Shown: positions 17,217-25,047 of the stretch, one piece after another | Layout: every line of letters begins with the position of its first letter | Numbering within the stretch: position 1 is the stretch's first letter | Source: Virgibacillus natechei | GTDB lineage: Bacteria > Bacillota > Bacilli > Bacillales > Amphibacillaceae | Length of the DNA stretch: 64,000 nt | Assembly (NCBI RefSeq): GCF_026013645.1 | Contig: NZ_CP110224.1 | Location: 1,488,001 to 1,552,000 of the forward strand | Direction: 5' to 3' | Notes under the pieces: model-generated | Seen by the model: only the letters and a program-made list of their open reading frames with translations | Database searches by the model: none | What the model was told of the DNA's origin: nothing | Program-made: the position numbers and the translations under genes

Positions 17217-18119
17217 TTATCTAATACCGCTTAGGGTTGCAGCACCTTCTCGTACAGCAATGAACTCAGGACGTTCTTTCCCTCCTGAGTACGGTCTTAC
17301 CAGTGCGTTTTCAACGCTATTGTATACCATGAATAAGTTGTTGCGGCTATATGGTGTAATATTGCCGCTCGATCCATGCATGGTATTGCTTTCAAATAAG
17401 GTAATGGAACCAGCTTTTCCGGTGGGTACAGATATACCGCCACCTTGATCAGCGAGCCAGCGCAGGCTGTCATGATCCGGAACGCCAAGCTTTTGTTTTT
17501 GTAATGAACCTTTATAGTTATCGTCAGGTGTTTCGCCCGCGCAGCTGACATAGTAGTTATGGGACCCAGGTATAAGCATTAAGGGCCCGTTGAATGTATA
17601 GTTGTCGGACAAGGCGATCGATAGACTGACACCCCTCATCCGTGGCATACCATCTTCCACATGCCATGTTTCAAAATCCGAATGCCAATCGAATTCTTTA
17701 CCTGAGAATTCCGGTTTATAGTTAATTCGAGATTGATGTATATAGACGTCACTTCCAAGAAGATGGTTTACGATATCAAGCAAGCGTTGATCATTTGCTA
17801 CCTTTTGAAAATAGTTATCGTCGTTGTGCACGTGAAAAATAGATCTGATTTCCTCGCTTTGTGGCTCACGAATCACTTTTTCAGAAGTTACGTCCCTGCT
17901 GGAGTCCTGTAGTTCGAAAATACCGTTTTGCATATCAGTTACCTCTTGCGAAGAGAAGAAATTCTCAATCTGCAAGAATCCGTTTCGTTCATACGAATCA
18001 AGCTGTTCTTTGGAAATAGGTGCTTGATTATCTTTTGATCGATCTGTGTGAATCACAGGATCCTTCCGTTTTAAAATCTCTGGTTTATTATTTTGTCTTG
18101 ATGGATAAAGATCTTCCAT
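17217..18119 (-). CDS. ectD: Ectoine 5-hydroxylase
   Basis: Non-haem Fe(II)/2-oxoglutarate dioxygenase that converts ectoine to 5-hydroxyectoine. The 300-residue length equals well-studied EctD proteins. The EctD signature '[20 protein letters not shown]' is intact, with Fe ligands His146 and Asp148 in it and His248 in 'NTMHGSSG'. ATG 18119 has ATAGGAGTG upstream. It is not part of ectABC but lies beside it, transcribed away, with a 600-base region between, so separate control is likely. Confidence 0.96.
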   Translation of the reverse strand: MEDLYPSRQNNKPEILKRKDPVIHTDRSKDNQAPISKEQLDSYERNGFLQIENFFSSQEVTDMQNGIFELQDSSRDVTSEKVIREPQSEEIRSIFHVHNDDNYFQKVANDQRLLDIVNHLLGSDVYIHQSRINYKPEFSGKEFDWHSDFETWHVEDGMPRMRGVSLSIALSDNYTFNGPLMLIPGSHNYYVSCAGETPDDNYKGSLQKQKLGVPDHDSLRWLADQGGGISVPTGKAGSITLFESNTMHGSSGNITPYSRNNLFMVYNSVENALVRPYSGGKERPEFIAVREGAATLSGIR

Positions 18120-18758
18120 TATATAAACACTCCTATCAAAATTTTTACCTCTTTGATGTCGCGTTCATTGTTGCGTAAATACTAGCACATAGGGAAACTT
18201 TCCTGTGTACAAGATCAACTTTACTAGATTAATGCGTAAACAGCAAAGTAGAAATATTAGGAAAATAGAAGTAAATAACTGCTTAGGAAAAATAGATAAA
18301 GCATCAAAGAGCTGTTTTTAATAGATTGTTTTTTTTGAACGTAATTGCGTGAATTTTAGGTTTATGATAAGACATTTAAAATATAGCAAATAAAAATCAC
18401 AATCGTTCGTTGAATCCATCCATATATGATTACAGGAATCGGCAATCATGCAGGCTTTTTCTTGTGTAGGCTAAAAAAGAAAGCACTAGAATACAGTAAT
18501 TAAGCTAAATTTATTTACTTTTTATGCAGATCTGTGATTTAAACGCCCCCAAGAATGTATTTATTTTTAATTTTTATACCAAATTCCTATAAATTCTGTC
18601 TATTCCTTACCATTTGCTAGTTATTTATAGAATATGGCACCTATTGTTAATGAATCAAATGGAATCAAGTTTAAACACGCTGTATAAGATTTAATCCCTT
18701 TTGACGAAATGCATTCTTGGATTTACCCTTAAATGGTACGTGTTTTTCAAATAATTTC
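18120..18758. other. Intergenic region between ectD and ectABC
   Basis: About 640 bases, very A+T-rich and free of convincing ORFs. It must hold the promoters of ectD (minus) and ectABC (plus). A -10-like TATAAG lies at 18683-18688, but no good -35 was seen at the expected spacing. No riboswitch fold is recognised. Confidence 0.5.
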
Positions 18759-18794
18759 GGAGGTGAGAGCATCAGTAAAGGCGGAATTGGTGAA

Positions 18795-19319
18795 TTGACA
18801 AAAGAACAGGACATAAAAACCGATTTTCATTTTCGTAAGCCGAATAAAAATGATGGAGCAGCTGTATGGGAATTGATTAAACATACAGGCGTTCTTGACC
18901 TAAACTCTTCTTATAGTTATCTCATGTGGTGTGAGGTGTTCTCGGAAACATCGATTGTCACGGAAAGAGAAGGGGAGATAGTCGGTTTCATTTCTGGGTT
19001 TATTCATCCGGATACACCGAATACACTATTCATCTGGCAAGTAGCTGTTAATGAATCTGAACGAGGCAATGGGTTGGGGACGAAGATGCTTTTTCAACTG
19101 CTGAATCGTGAACATTGTATAGAGTATGTTGAAGCAACCGTATCTCCATCAAATACGCCCTCACAAAACCTGTTTCAAGGTCTTGCAAAAAAGCTTGACA
19201 CCAATTGTGAGGTTGGCGATTATTTTTCATCCAATGATTTTCCCGGAGAAGGGCATGAAGATGAACTATTGTTTAAGATCGGACCTATTCAAGAAGAAAA
19301 AATATTGATAAAAGGATGA
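18795..19319 (+). CDS. ectA: L-2,4-diaminobutyrate acetyltransferase; start uncertain
   Basis: First GNAT-family step specific to ectoine synthesis: N-acetylates 2,4-diaminobutyrate. The family opening '[19 protein letters not shown]', '[19 protein letters not shown]' and the acetyl-CoA loop '[17 protein letters not shown]' are all present. The start is ambiguous. TTG 18795 has a weak AAAGGCGG 10 bases upstream and is used here. A much better SD, GGAGGTGAG (18759-18767), is spaced seven bases from an ATC codon at 18771, which would add eight residues. The far-upstream TTG 18717 has no RBS. First gene of ectABC; ectB starts 4 bases after its stop. Confidence 0.93.
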   Translation: MTKEQDIKTDFHFRKPNKNDGAAVWELIKHTGVLDLNSSYSYLMWCEVFSETSIVTEREGEIVGFISGFIHPDTPNTLFIWQVAVNESERGNGLGTKMLFQLLNREHCIEYVEATVSPSNTPSQNLFQGLAKKLDTNCEVGDYFSSNDFPGEGHEDELLFKIGPIQEEKILIKG

Positions 19320-19323
19320 TTTC

Positions 19324-20601
19324 ATGACAACGGCAGTATTAAGCGATAAGAAAATGAAAACGTTTGAAGAGATAGAATCAGCAGTAAGAAGTTATAGCCG
19401 AGGTTGGCCAACTATTTTTGAAAAAGCTAAAGGCTATAAAATGTGGGATACGGATGGAAAAGAATACATCGATTTTTTTGCAGGGGCTGGTGCACTAAAT
19501 TACGGACATAATGATGAGGCCATGCAAGAAAAACTGATTGAATATATTAAAAATGATGGCATTTTACACAGTCTTGATATGGGAACAAATCCAAGAAAAG
19601 AATTTCTTGAACGTTTCAAAGAAGTTATTCTTAAGCCTCGTGATTTGGATTATAAGATCATGTTTCCTGGTCCAACTGGAACCAATACAGTTGAAAGTGC
19701 TTTGAAAATAGCCAGAAAAGTAACGGGACGTGATTCGGTCATTAGCTTTACGAATGCATTTCATGGCATGACAATTGGTTCACTTTCTGTAACGGCTAAC
19801 TCATTTAAACGACATGGAGCAGGTGTTCCTCTACACCATACCGTATCCATGCCTTTTGATGATTATGTGGAAGATCAGAGCTCGATTGCTTATTTAGAAA
19901 AATTTCTAGAAGATAGTGGAAGTGGTGTTGCTTTACCAGCTGCTATTATTCTGGAAACGGTGCAAGGTGAGGGTGGTATGAATGCTGCTCGATTGGACTG
20001 GGTGAAACAGATTGAAAGTATTTGCAAGCGCTGGGACATTTTATTAATTATTGATGATGTTCAAGCAGGTTGCGGACGAACTGGAACTTTCTTCAGTTTT
20101 GAGCCTGCGGGGATTAATCCAGATATCGTTTGTCTTTCAAAATCAATTGGAGGAGCTGGACTCCCGATGGCAATTACGCTAATCAAACCGGAGTATGATC
20201 AATGGGAACCGGGTGAGCATAACGGTACATTCCGTGGTAATAATCTGGCGTTTATTGCAGCAACAGAAGCATTAACCAATTGGGAAACAGATGATTTAAG
20301 TAAAGCCATTCAAGAAAAAGCTAGCATATTGAGTGATGCGATAAAAGGATGGGTTAAAAACTATCCAGCATTAAAAGGTGAAGCTCGTGGAAGAGGTTTA
20401 ATGCAGGGCATTGCAATTGAAGGAGAAGGTATTGCCGATGAAATTTGTGCTGAAGCATTTAATCGCGGCCTAATTGTAGAAACATCAGGACCAAATGATG
20501 AAGTTGTGAAGTTCCTTCCACCACTGATTATTGATAATGATGGCCTTAAAAAAGGCTTACAGATTCTGGAAGATAGTATCAAACAAGTTCTGGCTAAATA
20601 A
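19324..20601 (+). CDS. ectB: Diaminobutyrate-2-oxoglutarate aminotransferase
   Basis: Class-III PLP aminotransferase that forms L-2,4-diaminobutyrate from aspartate semialdehyde and glutamate. 425 residues, usual for EctB. Landmarks are '[20 protein letters not shown]', '[19 protein letters not shown]', the Asp of '[15 protein letters not shown]' and the Schiff-base Lys273 in '[12 protein letters not shown]'. The gene follows ectA with a 4-base gap and an AAAGGATG ribosome site inside the end of ectA, indicating coupled translation. Confidence 0.96.
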   Translation: MTTAVLSDKKMKTFEEIESAVRSYSRGWPTIFEKAKGYKMWDTDGKEYIDFFAGAGALNYGHNDEAMQEKLIEYIKNDGILHSLDMGTNPRKEFLERFKEVILKPRDLDYKIMFPGPTGTNTVESALKIARKVTGRDSVISFTNAFHGMTIGSLSVTANSFKRHGAGVPLHHTVSMPFDDYVEDQSSIAYLEKFLEDSGSGVALPAAIILETVQGEGGMNAARLDWVKQIESICKRWDILLIIDDVQAGCGRTGTFFSFEPAGINPDIVCLSKSIGGAGLPMAITLIKPEYDQWEPGEHNGTFRGNNLAFIAATEALTNWETDDLSKAIQEKASILSDAIKGWVKNYPALKGEARGRGLMQGIAIEGEGIADEICAEAFNRGLIVETSGPNDEVVKFLPPLIIDNDGLKKGLQILEDSIKQVLAK

Positions 20602-20652
20602 TAGGACTCATTACAATATTAAATACAATTCATACGGCAAAGGGGAATAGAA

Positions 20653-21039
20653 ATGATCATAAAATCACTGGAAAATATCAAAGGGACGGAAGATGAAACA
20701 TCTAGCGATAACTGGACGAGTCGCCGCTTTTTATTGAAAAAGGATGGAGTCGGCTTTAGTATGAATGACACGCTTATTAAAGCTGGAACAGATAACTTCT
20801 TTTGGTATAAAAATCATATCGAAGCTGTTTATTGCATCGAAGGTGATGGTGAAATCGAAAATATAGCAACTGGAGAAGTGCATCAAATTCAAGCTGGAAC
20901 GATGTATATTCTGGATCAGTACGATAAGCATAGACTTCGTGCTAGAACAGAGATGCGCATGGTTTGTGTATTTAATCCACCACTTGTAGGGAGAGAAACA
21001 CATACGAAAGAAGGGTATTACCCGTTATTGACGGAATAG
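20653..21039 (+). CDS. ectC: Ectoine synthase
   Basis: Small cupin that closes N-gamma-acetyl-diaminobutyrate to ectoine. 128 residues, the normal length. 'TSRRFLLKKDGVGFSMNDT', 'KNHIEAVYCIEGDGEIEN' (metal-binding Glu and the conserved Tyr) and 'MYILDQYDKHRLRA' (His ligand) are all intact. Last gene of the ectABC operon, 51 bases after ectB, followed by a terminator. Confidence 0.96.
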   Translation: MIIKSLENIKGTEDETSSDNWTSRRFLLKKDGVGFSMNDTLIKAGTDNFFWYKNHIEAVYCIEGDGEIENIATGEVHQIQAGTMYILDQYDKHRLRARTEMRMVCVFNPPLVGRETHTKEGYYPLLTE

Positions 21040-21043
21040 AAAT

Positions 21044-21090
21044 AATGAGGAGGACTCAGTCTTGGACTGGTTCCTTCTCATTTTTTTATG
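21044..21090 (+). terminator. Terminator of ectABC
   Basis: AATGAGGAGGACTCAGTC pairs imperfectly with GACTGGTTCCTTCTCATT and is followed by TTTTTTTA. Confidence 0.8.
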
Positions 21091-21138
21091 CATAAATTGC
21101 ATTCTAATTTAATCTATTTCTTATAGGGGGGTGAAAAT

Positions 21139-21354
21139 ATGGGGATGTTGACTATCGGAATAGCAGGATTAATTGTGATTTTAGCTGTGGTATTCTTCAT
21201 TTTTGGACCTAAGAGATTACCTGAAATCGGAAGGAACGGACAGACGCTTGAAGCGTTTAACAGAACAACGAGTGGTGATATGGATAATAAAGAGCCTGAG
21301 AATGTAGTTAAGGAAAGCTCGCAGGTTAAAGAAATGGATTCTTCAGGTGATTAA
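21139..21354 (+). CDS. tatA: Twin-arginine translocase subunit TatA/E
   Basis: A 71-residue protein with the Tat pore architecture: a short N-terminal transmembrane helix 'IGIAGLIVILAVVFFIFGPKR', hinge 'FGPKRLPEIGR', an amphipathic helix and an acidic tail. The helix after the hinge reads 'NGQTLEAFNRTTSG' where most TatA proteins have 'A.G..L..FK', so it is a somewhat divergent copy. No tatC lies in the window; it may be a second TatA. GGGGGGTG is the RBS. Confidence 0.85.
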   Translation: MGMLTIGIAGLIVILAVVFFIFGPKRLPEIGRNGQTLEAFNRTTSGDMDNKEPENVVKESSQVKEMDSSGD

Positions 21355-21385
21355 AGAAAACTCTTCGCTAAAAGAAATTTTACAA

Positions 21386-21424
21386 ATCAAACAGTTTGAT
21401 CATACTACTACAGTGAGCTATAAT
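21386..21424 (+). promoter_or_regulatory. Sigma-A promoter with overlapping inverted-repeat operator
   Basis: TTGATC (21396-21401), a 17-base spacer and TATAAT (21419-21424) form a good sigma-A promoter for the rhodanese gene. The perfect inverted repeat ATCAAAC-A-GTTTGAT (21386-21400) covers the -35, as a repressor site would. The regulator is unknown. Confidence 0.55.
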
Positions 21425-21478
21425 AAATTATAAACCTCAGTAAACAAATGAGAATTATAATGTATAGGAGGAACTAAG

Positions 21479-22378
21479 TTGAGTAATATACCTTTACTTA
21501 TAGACACAGATTGGTTAGCAGAAAGATTGGATGATCCAAACTTGAGATTGTTAGATGCAACTACGTTTCTAAAACCAACTTCTGGCTATTATGATGTATG
21601 GTCGGGAGAGGAAGCATATGATAAAGGTCATATTCCTGGAGCAGTTTTCGCTGATTTGCTTGGAGATCTTTCGGATCCTGACTCCAAATATGCTTTTACG
21701 ATCCCTTCAAGGGAAAGATTTGTCAAGAAAATTAGTGAACTTGGTGTTGGTGATGAATCCTATGTCGTCGTTTACGATCAAGGGGAAGCAATAGTAGGCG
21801 CCCCAGTGATTGCATCCGATTGGGCATCACGTCTTGCTTGGCAATTACGTTATGAAGGTTTTGACAATGTTGCAGTACTTGATGGAGGATTTCCGAAATG
21901 GCGTGAGGAAGATCGTCCGGTTACAACAGAGCCAGGTTCTTATCCTAAAGCCACATTTACAGGAGAACGTCGTCCTGAATTATTAGCTACAAAAGAAGAT
22001 GTGAAAAAGGCATTAAATGATGAAAATGTCATTCTGGTTAACAGTCTTTCAGAAGCTGATTTCAAGGGGGAGTCTGATACGTATGCAAGAAAAGGGCACA
22101 TCCCTGGTAGTGTAAATGTATTTTTTGGTGATCTTTCTAGTACGGAATCGAAGGAACTTTATGATGATGAAAAATTACGAAAAACATTTGAGGAATCTGG
22201 AGCACTTGATCCAGATAAAAAAGTAATCACTTATTGCGGCAGTGGTATTGCTGCAACGTGGAATGCATTGATCTTAAACAAACTCGGACAAGATAACGTC
22301 GCTATGTATGATGGTTCCATGACGGAATGGGCAGATGACCCTACACTTCCGTTGGATACAGTTAAAAAAGAAAGTTAG
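21479..22378 (+). CDS. Two-domain sulfurtransferase (rhodanese, SseA-like)
   Basis: Transfers sulfane sulfur from thiosulfate or 3-mercaptopyruvate to a thiophile. 299 residues with two rhodanese domains: an inactive N-terminal one ('AVFADLLGDLSDPDSKYAF', 'GFDNVAVLDGGFPKW') and a catalytic C-terminal one with persulfide Cys253 in 'TYCGSGIAATWNALIL'. The 'CGSGI.A' loop is closer to mercaptopyruvate-type enzymes, but this does not decide the substrate. TTG 21479 start follows TAGGAGGAACTAAGT. It stands just before an S-box operon, fitting a sulfur theme. Confidence 0.9.
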   Translation: MSNIPLLIDTDWLAERLDDPNLRLLDATTFLKPTSGYYDVWSGEEAYDKGHIPGAVFADLLGDLSDPDSKYAFTIPSRERFVKKISELGVGDESYVVVYDQGEAIVGAPVIASDWASRLAWQLRYEGFDNVAVLDGGFPKWREEDRPVTTEPGSYPKATFTGERRPELLATKEDVKKALNDENVILVNSLSEADFKGESDTYARKGHIPGSVNVFFGDLSSTESKELYDDEKLRKTFEESGALDPDKKVITYCGSGIAATWNALILNKLGQDNVAMYDGSMTEWADDPTLPLDTVKKES

Positions 22379-22415
22379 CATATTGTTGATTCTGGATAAG
22401 AATTATAGAAAATGC

Positions 22416-22491
22416 GGTATTCGTTAAACGGATTCTTAAAGGGTTCTTTGCTTTGTTAGGCAGTAGGAAAGCATATACACCTATCTGCTAA
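22416..22491. repeat. Dispersed hairpin-forming intergenic repeat, copy 1
   Basis: Contains GGTATTCGTTAAA (22416-22428), identical to 61889-61901, and a hairpin of TTAGGCAGTAGG (22456-22467) with CCTATCTGCTAA (22480-22491). See the other copies at 22750, 28668, 43181, 54757, 61857 and 63883. Confidence 0.5.
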
Positions 22492-22576
22492 ACAAAAGAG
22501 AGAGAGAATATTTATTATCAATTGACATTATTCAAAAATTGCTTTATTATAATATCTAACAATTACATATTTTATT

Positions 22577-22690
22577 CCTTATCTAGAGAGGTGGAGGGAA
22601 ATGGCCCTTTGAAACCTCGGCAACAGGTTCGCTAATTTGAATACTGTGCTAATTCCATCAAGCATACGCTTGAAAGATAAGAGAAGACGT
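22577..22690 (+). ncRNA. SAM-I (S-box) riboswitch aptamer
   Basis: The classic S-box sequence is present: CTTATCTAGAGAGGTGGAGG, then GGCCCTTTGAAACCTCGGCAA, CAGGTTCG, variable arm and closing GATAAGAGAAG, which pairs with the opening CTTATC. It binds S-adenosylmethionine and shuts off downstream sulfur genes when methionine is plentiful. Here it precedes the monooxygenase/ATP-grasp operon. Confidence 0.95.
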
Positions 22691-22708
22691 AATCTTGTAA
22701 TAGATTTT

Positions 22709-22745
22709 AAACTCTTTTCTTATCCAGGAAAGAGTTTTTTGTTTA
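22709..22745 (+). terminator. S-box expression-platform terminator
   Basis: AAACTCTTT pairs with AAAGAGTTT and is followed by a T run, directly after the SAM aptamer. Binding of SAM would favour this hairpin. Confidence 0.85.
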
Positions 22746-22749
22746 TTTA

Positions 22750-22819
22750 AGCAGTTAAGAGAAAGCATAACTACTTTCTTAACTGCATAAGGCTTGGCGG
22801 ATGCCAAGTTTTCTAATAG
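22750..22819. repeat. Dispersed hairpin-forming intergenic repeat, copy 2
   Basis: GCAGTTAAGAGAAAG pairs with CTTTCTTAACTGC, followed by AAGGCTTGGCGGATGCCAAG with its own CTTGGC/GCCAAG hairpin and TTTTCTAA. The second half matches the element at 28680. It lies between the S-box terminator and the RBS. Confidence 0.5.
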
Positions 22820-22835
22820 AAGGAGAGTGGAGTTC

Positions 22836-23888
22836 ATGAAGTATGGATTTTGGTTACCTATTTTTGGTGGATGGCTACGAAATGTTGAAAATGAAAGCAT
22901 GCCACCAACATACGATTATGCAAAGGAAGTAATACAATCCGCTGAAAAATGGGGATATGACACCACATTAATTGCTGAATTGTACTTAAATGATATAAAA
23001 GGAACAGATCAGGATTCTATCGAAGCTTGGTCAACTGCAGCAGCTTTAGCAGCAGTAACGGAAAAAATTGAAATTATGGCAGCCGTGCGTCCAGTGTTTC
23101 ATAATCCCGCTGTGACAGCAAAGATGGCAGCCAATATTGATCATATTAGTAAAGGGAGATTTACTTTAAATGTTGTTTCAGGCTGGTGGGCTGAGGAAGC
23201 GAAACAATACGGCGGTAATTTTACAGAACATGATGAGCGATATGAGCGGACAACCGAATTTCTTGAGATATTAAAGGGCTTATGGACAGAAGAGACATTT
23301 TCATATGATGGCAAGTTTTACAAAATAGAAAACACGCAGCTTTCACCAAAACCTGTTCAACGTCCGAATCCTGTTTTATATGCTGGTGGTGAAAGTGAAA
23401 AGGGGAAACAGGTTATTTCTTCCCTTTGCGATGCCTATATCTTGCATGGGCACACCGTAGAAGAAGCTGAGGCGAAAATTGTTGATATGAAAGGAAGAAG
23501 AGAGGCAGCTGGACCTGAACCTTTACAATCTATTGGCATGGCAGCCTACGTGATTTGCCGTGATACAGAGGAAGAGGCACATGCTGAATTAAACCGTATT
23601 ACGACTGTGAAAGATATGAGTGGTTATGCTGGGTTTGAAGATTTTACCTCAAAGTCAGAGCTGGAGCAACAGATTCAGCTGCAAGATTATTCTGTATCGA
23701 ACCGGGGCTTGCGTCCAAATCTTGTGGGGACACCAGAGCAAATTGCAAAACAGGTTTTGGAGTTTGAAAAGGTTGGTGTTGATTTACTATTATTACAATG
23801 TTCTCCACAGCTGGAAGAATTGGAACGTTTTTCAAAACAGGTTATGCCAAAAGTTGAGGAATTACGAGCGACGTTAACAAACATATAA
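22836..23888 (+). CDS. S-box-controlled LLM flavin monooxygenase (SsuD/SfnG type)
   Basis: A 350-residue FMNH2-dependent monooxygenase. The layout matches alkanesulfonate and dimethylsulfone monooxygenases: 'KYGFWLPIFGGWLR' at the N-terminus, 'ATEKIEIMAAVRP'-like strand, 'IDHISKGRFTLNVVSGWWAEE', 'HDERYERTTEFLEILKGLW' and 'NLVGTPEQIAKQVLEFEKVG'. The SAM riboswitch upstream means it is made when methionine is short, so release of sulfite from an organosulfur compound is a reasonable role. ATG 22836 is chosen (AAGGAGAG upstream); the frame extends to 22794 without an RBS. It is followed after 15 bases by an ATP-grasp gene. The flavin reductase is not here. Confidence 0.9.
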   Translation: MKYGFWLPIFGGWLRNVENESMPPTYDYAKEVIQSAEKWGYDTTLIAELYLNDIKGTDQDSIEAWSTAAALAAVTEKIEIMAAVRPVFHNPAVTAKMAANIDHISKGRFTLNVVSGWWAEEAKQYGGNFTEHDERYERTTEFLEILKGLWTEETFSYDGKFYKIENTQLSPKPVQRPNPVLYAGGESEKGKQVISSLCDAYILHGHTVEEAEAKIVDMKGRREAAGPEPLQSIGMAAYVICRDTEEEAHAELNRITTVKDMSGYAGFEDFTSKSELEQQIQLQDYSVSNRGLRPNLVGTPEQIAKQVLEFEKVGVDLLLLQCSPQLEELERFSKQVMPKVEELRATLTNI

Positions 23889-23903
23889 TAGGGGGCAGAT
23901 TTT

Positions 23904-24854
23904 GTGAGTAAAATATATGTACTACATGAAAATAACGAGTGGACAGATCATTTAACCGATAGATTAGAAGAGTTAGGTCTTCCATATGAAGATTGGTTAT
24001 TGGATAATGGCAAAGTTGATCTGACTTCTTTGCCACCGAATGGTGTTTTTTATAACCGGATGAGCGCCTCATCTCACACGCGTGGAAACCGTTTTGCGCC
24101 AGAATTAACAAGTGCTGTTCTATCATGGCTGGAACAAAATGGCAGGACAGTGATTAATGGAAACCGCGCACTTCAGCTAGAGTTAAGTAAGGTACTGCAG
24201 TATTTGGAACTTGAAAAGTTTGGCATAAAAACACCTAGAACAGTTGCCGCAGTTGGAAAAGATGAATTGCTAAAAGCGGCAGAGTCATTTGAAGGAACGA
24301 AATTTATTACGAAGCATAACCGTGCAGGAAAAGGTCTTGGTGTTAAACTTTTTCATTCAGTCGAAGCATTAAAACAATATGTGGAAGGGGATGAATTTGA
24401 GGAGCCAGTTGATGGCGTTACGTTAATTCAGGAATATATAGAATCACCTGAGTCTTTCATTACACGTTGTGAATTTGTTGGAGGTAAATTCCTTTATGCA
24501 GTTCGCGTTGATACGTCAGAAGGGTTTGAATTATGCCCGGCAGATGCATGCTCAATTGAAGATCAATTTCCTGCAGGAGAAGAGGAATCAGAAACAGCCA
24601 AATTTCAAGTAAGGGAAGGTTTCGATCATCCTGTACTGGAAAAATATGAGCAAGTACTTGCAGCAAATGATATTAAAATTGCTGGAATTGAGTTTATTCA
24701 GGATAAAAATGGAGAAATTTATACGTATGATATTAACACGAATACCAATTATAATAGCGATGCCGAAGCGAAGAGCGGGAAATTCGGTATGTTGGAAGTA
24801 GCGAAGCATTTGGGAGAAGAGCTTGAAAAAGTTAGCGGGGCAGTTCTTTCATAA
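23904..24854 (+). CDS. RimK-like ATP-grasp ligase in the S-box operon
   Basis: A 316-residue protein of the ATP-grasp superfamily, nearest in layout to RimK-type alpha-L-glutamate ligases. 'KFITKHNRAGKGLGVKLFHS' supplies the ATP-binding Lys and glycine loop, 'VTLIQEYIESPESFITRCEF' the next block, and 'IAGIEFIQDKNGEIYTYDIN' with 'TNTNYN' the Mg-binding Glu/Asn. Such enzymes join a carboxylate to an amine through an acylphosphate. GTG 23904 follows TAGGGGGCAG. Being in one SAM-repressed unit with a sulfur monooxygenase, it probably conjugates or de-conjugates the sulfur substrate, but the reaction is not known. Confidence 0.88.
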   Translation: MSKIYVLHENNEWTDHLTDRLEELGLPYEDWLLDNGKVDLTSLPPNGVFYNRMSASSHTRGNRFAPELTSAVLSWLEQNGRTVINGNRALQLELSKVLQYLELEKFGIKTPRTVAAVGKDELLKAAESFEGTKFITKHNRAGKGLGVKLFHSVEALKQYVEGDEFEEPVDGVTLIQEYIESPESFITRCEFVGGKFLYAVRVDTSEGFELCPADACSIEDQFPAGEEESETAKFQVREGFDHPVLEKYEQVLAANDIKIAGIEFIQDKNGEIYTYDINTNTNYNSDAEAKSGKFGMLEVAKHLGEELEKVSGAVLS

Positions 24855-24879
24855 TAATAGTTTTTTAATACTGCATGTA

Positions 24880-24930
24880 AGAGCACCTTCTCTGTCGTAT
24901 TCTACAGAAGGAGGTGCTTTTTATTATCGA
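24880..24930 (+). terminator. Terminator of the S-box operon
   Basis: AGCACCTTCTCTGT pairs with ACAGAAGGAGGTGCT and is followed by TTTTTATT. Confidence 0.85.
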
Positions 24931-24956
24931 GAACGGTGAAGTCTTTACCACTCGGT

Positions 24957-25028
24957 AGAAGCCACCGAAAAACGGGAGAGCCCCGCACCGAATCGGGAGA
25001 GAGCCACCAGAAAACGATAAGCCCTCGC
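24957..25028. repeat. Short tandem-like repeat cluster
   Basis: Three degenerate units of about 20-23 bases, each beginning GCC and holding CACCGAAAAACGGGAGAG or a variant (GCACCGAATCGGGAGAG, GCCACCAGAAAACGATAAG). It is G+C-rich against its surroundings and lies between converging genes. Confidence 0.4.
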
Positions 25029-25047
25029 TCTCTGGCGTGTTCGGCTG

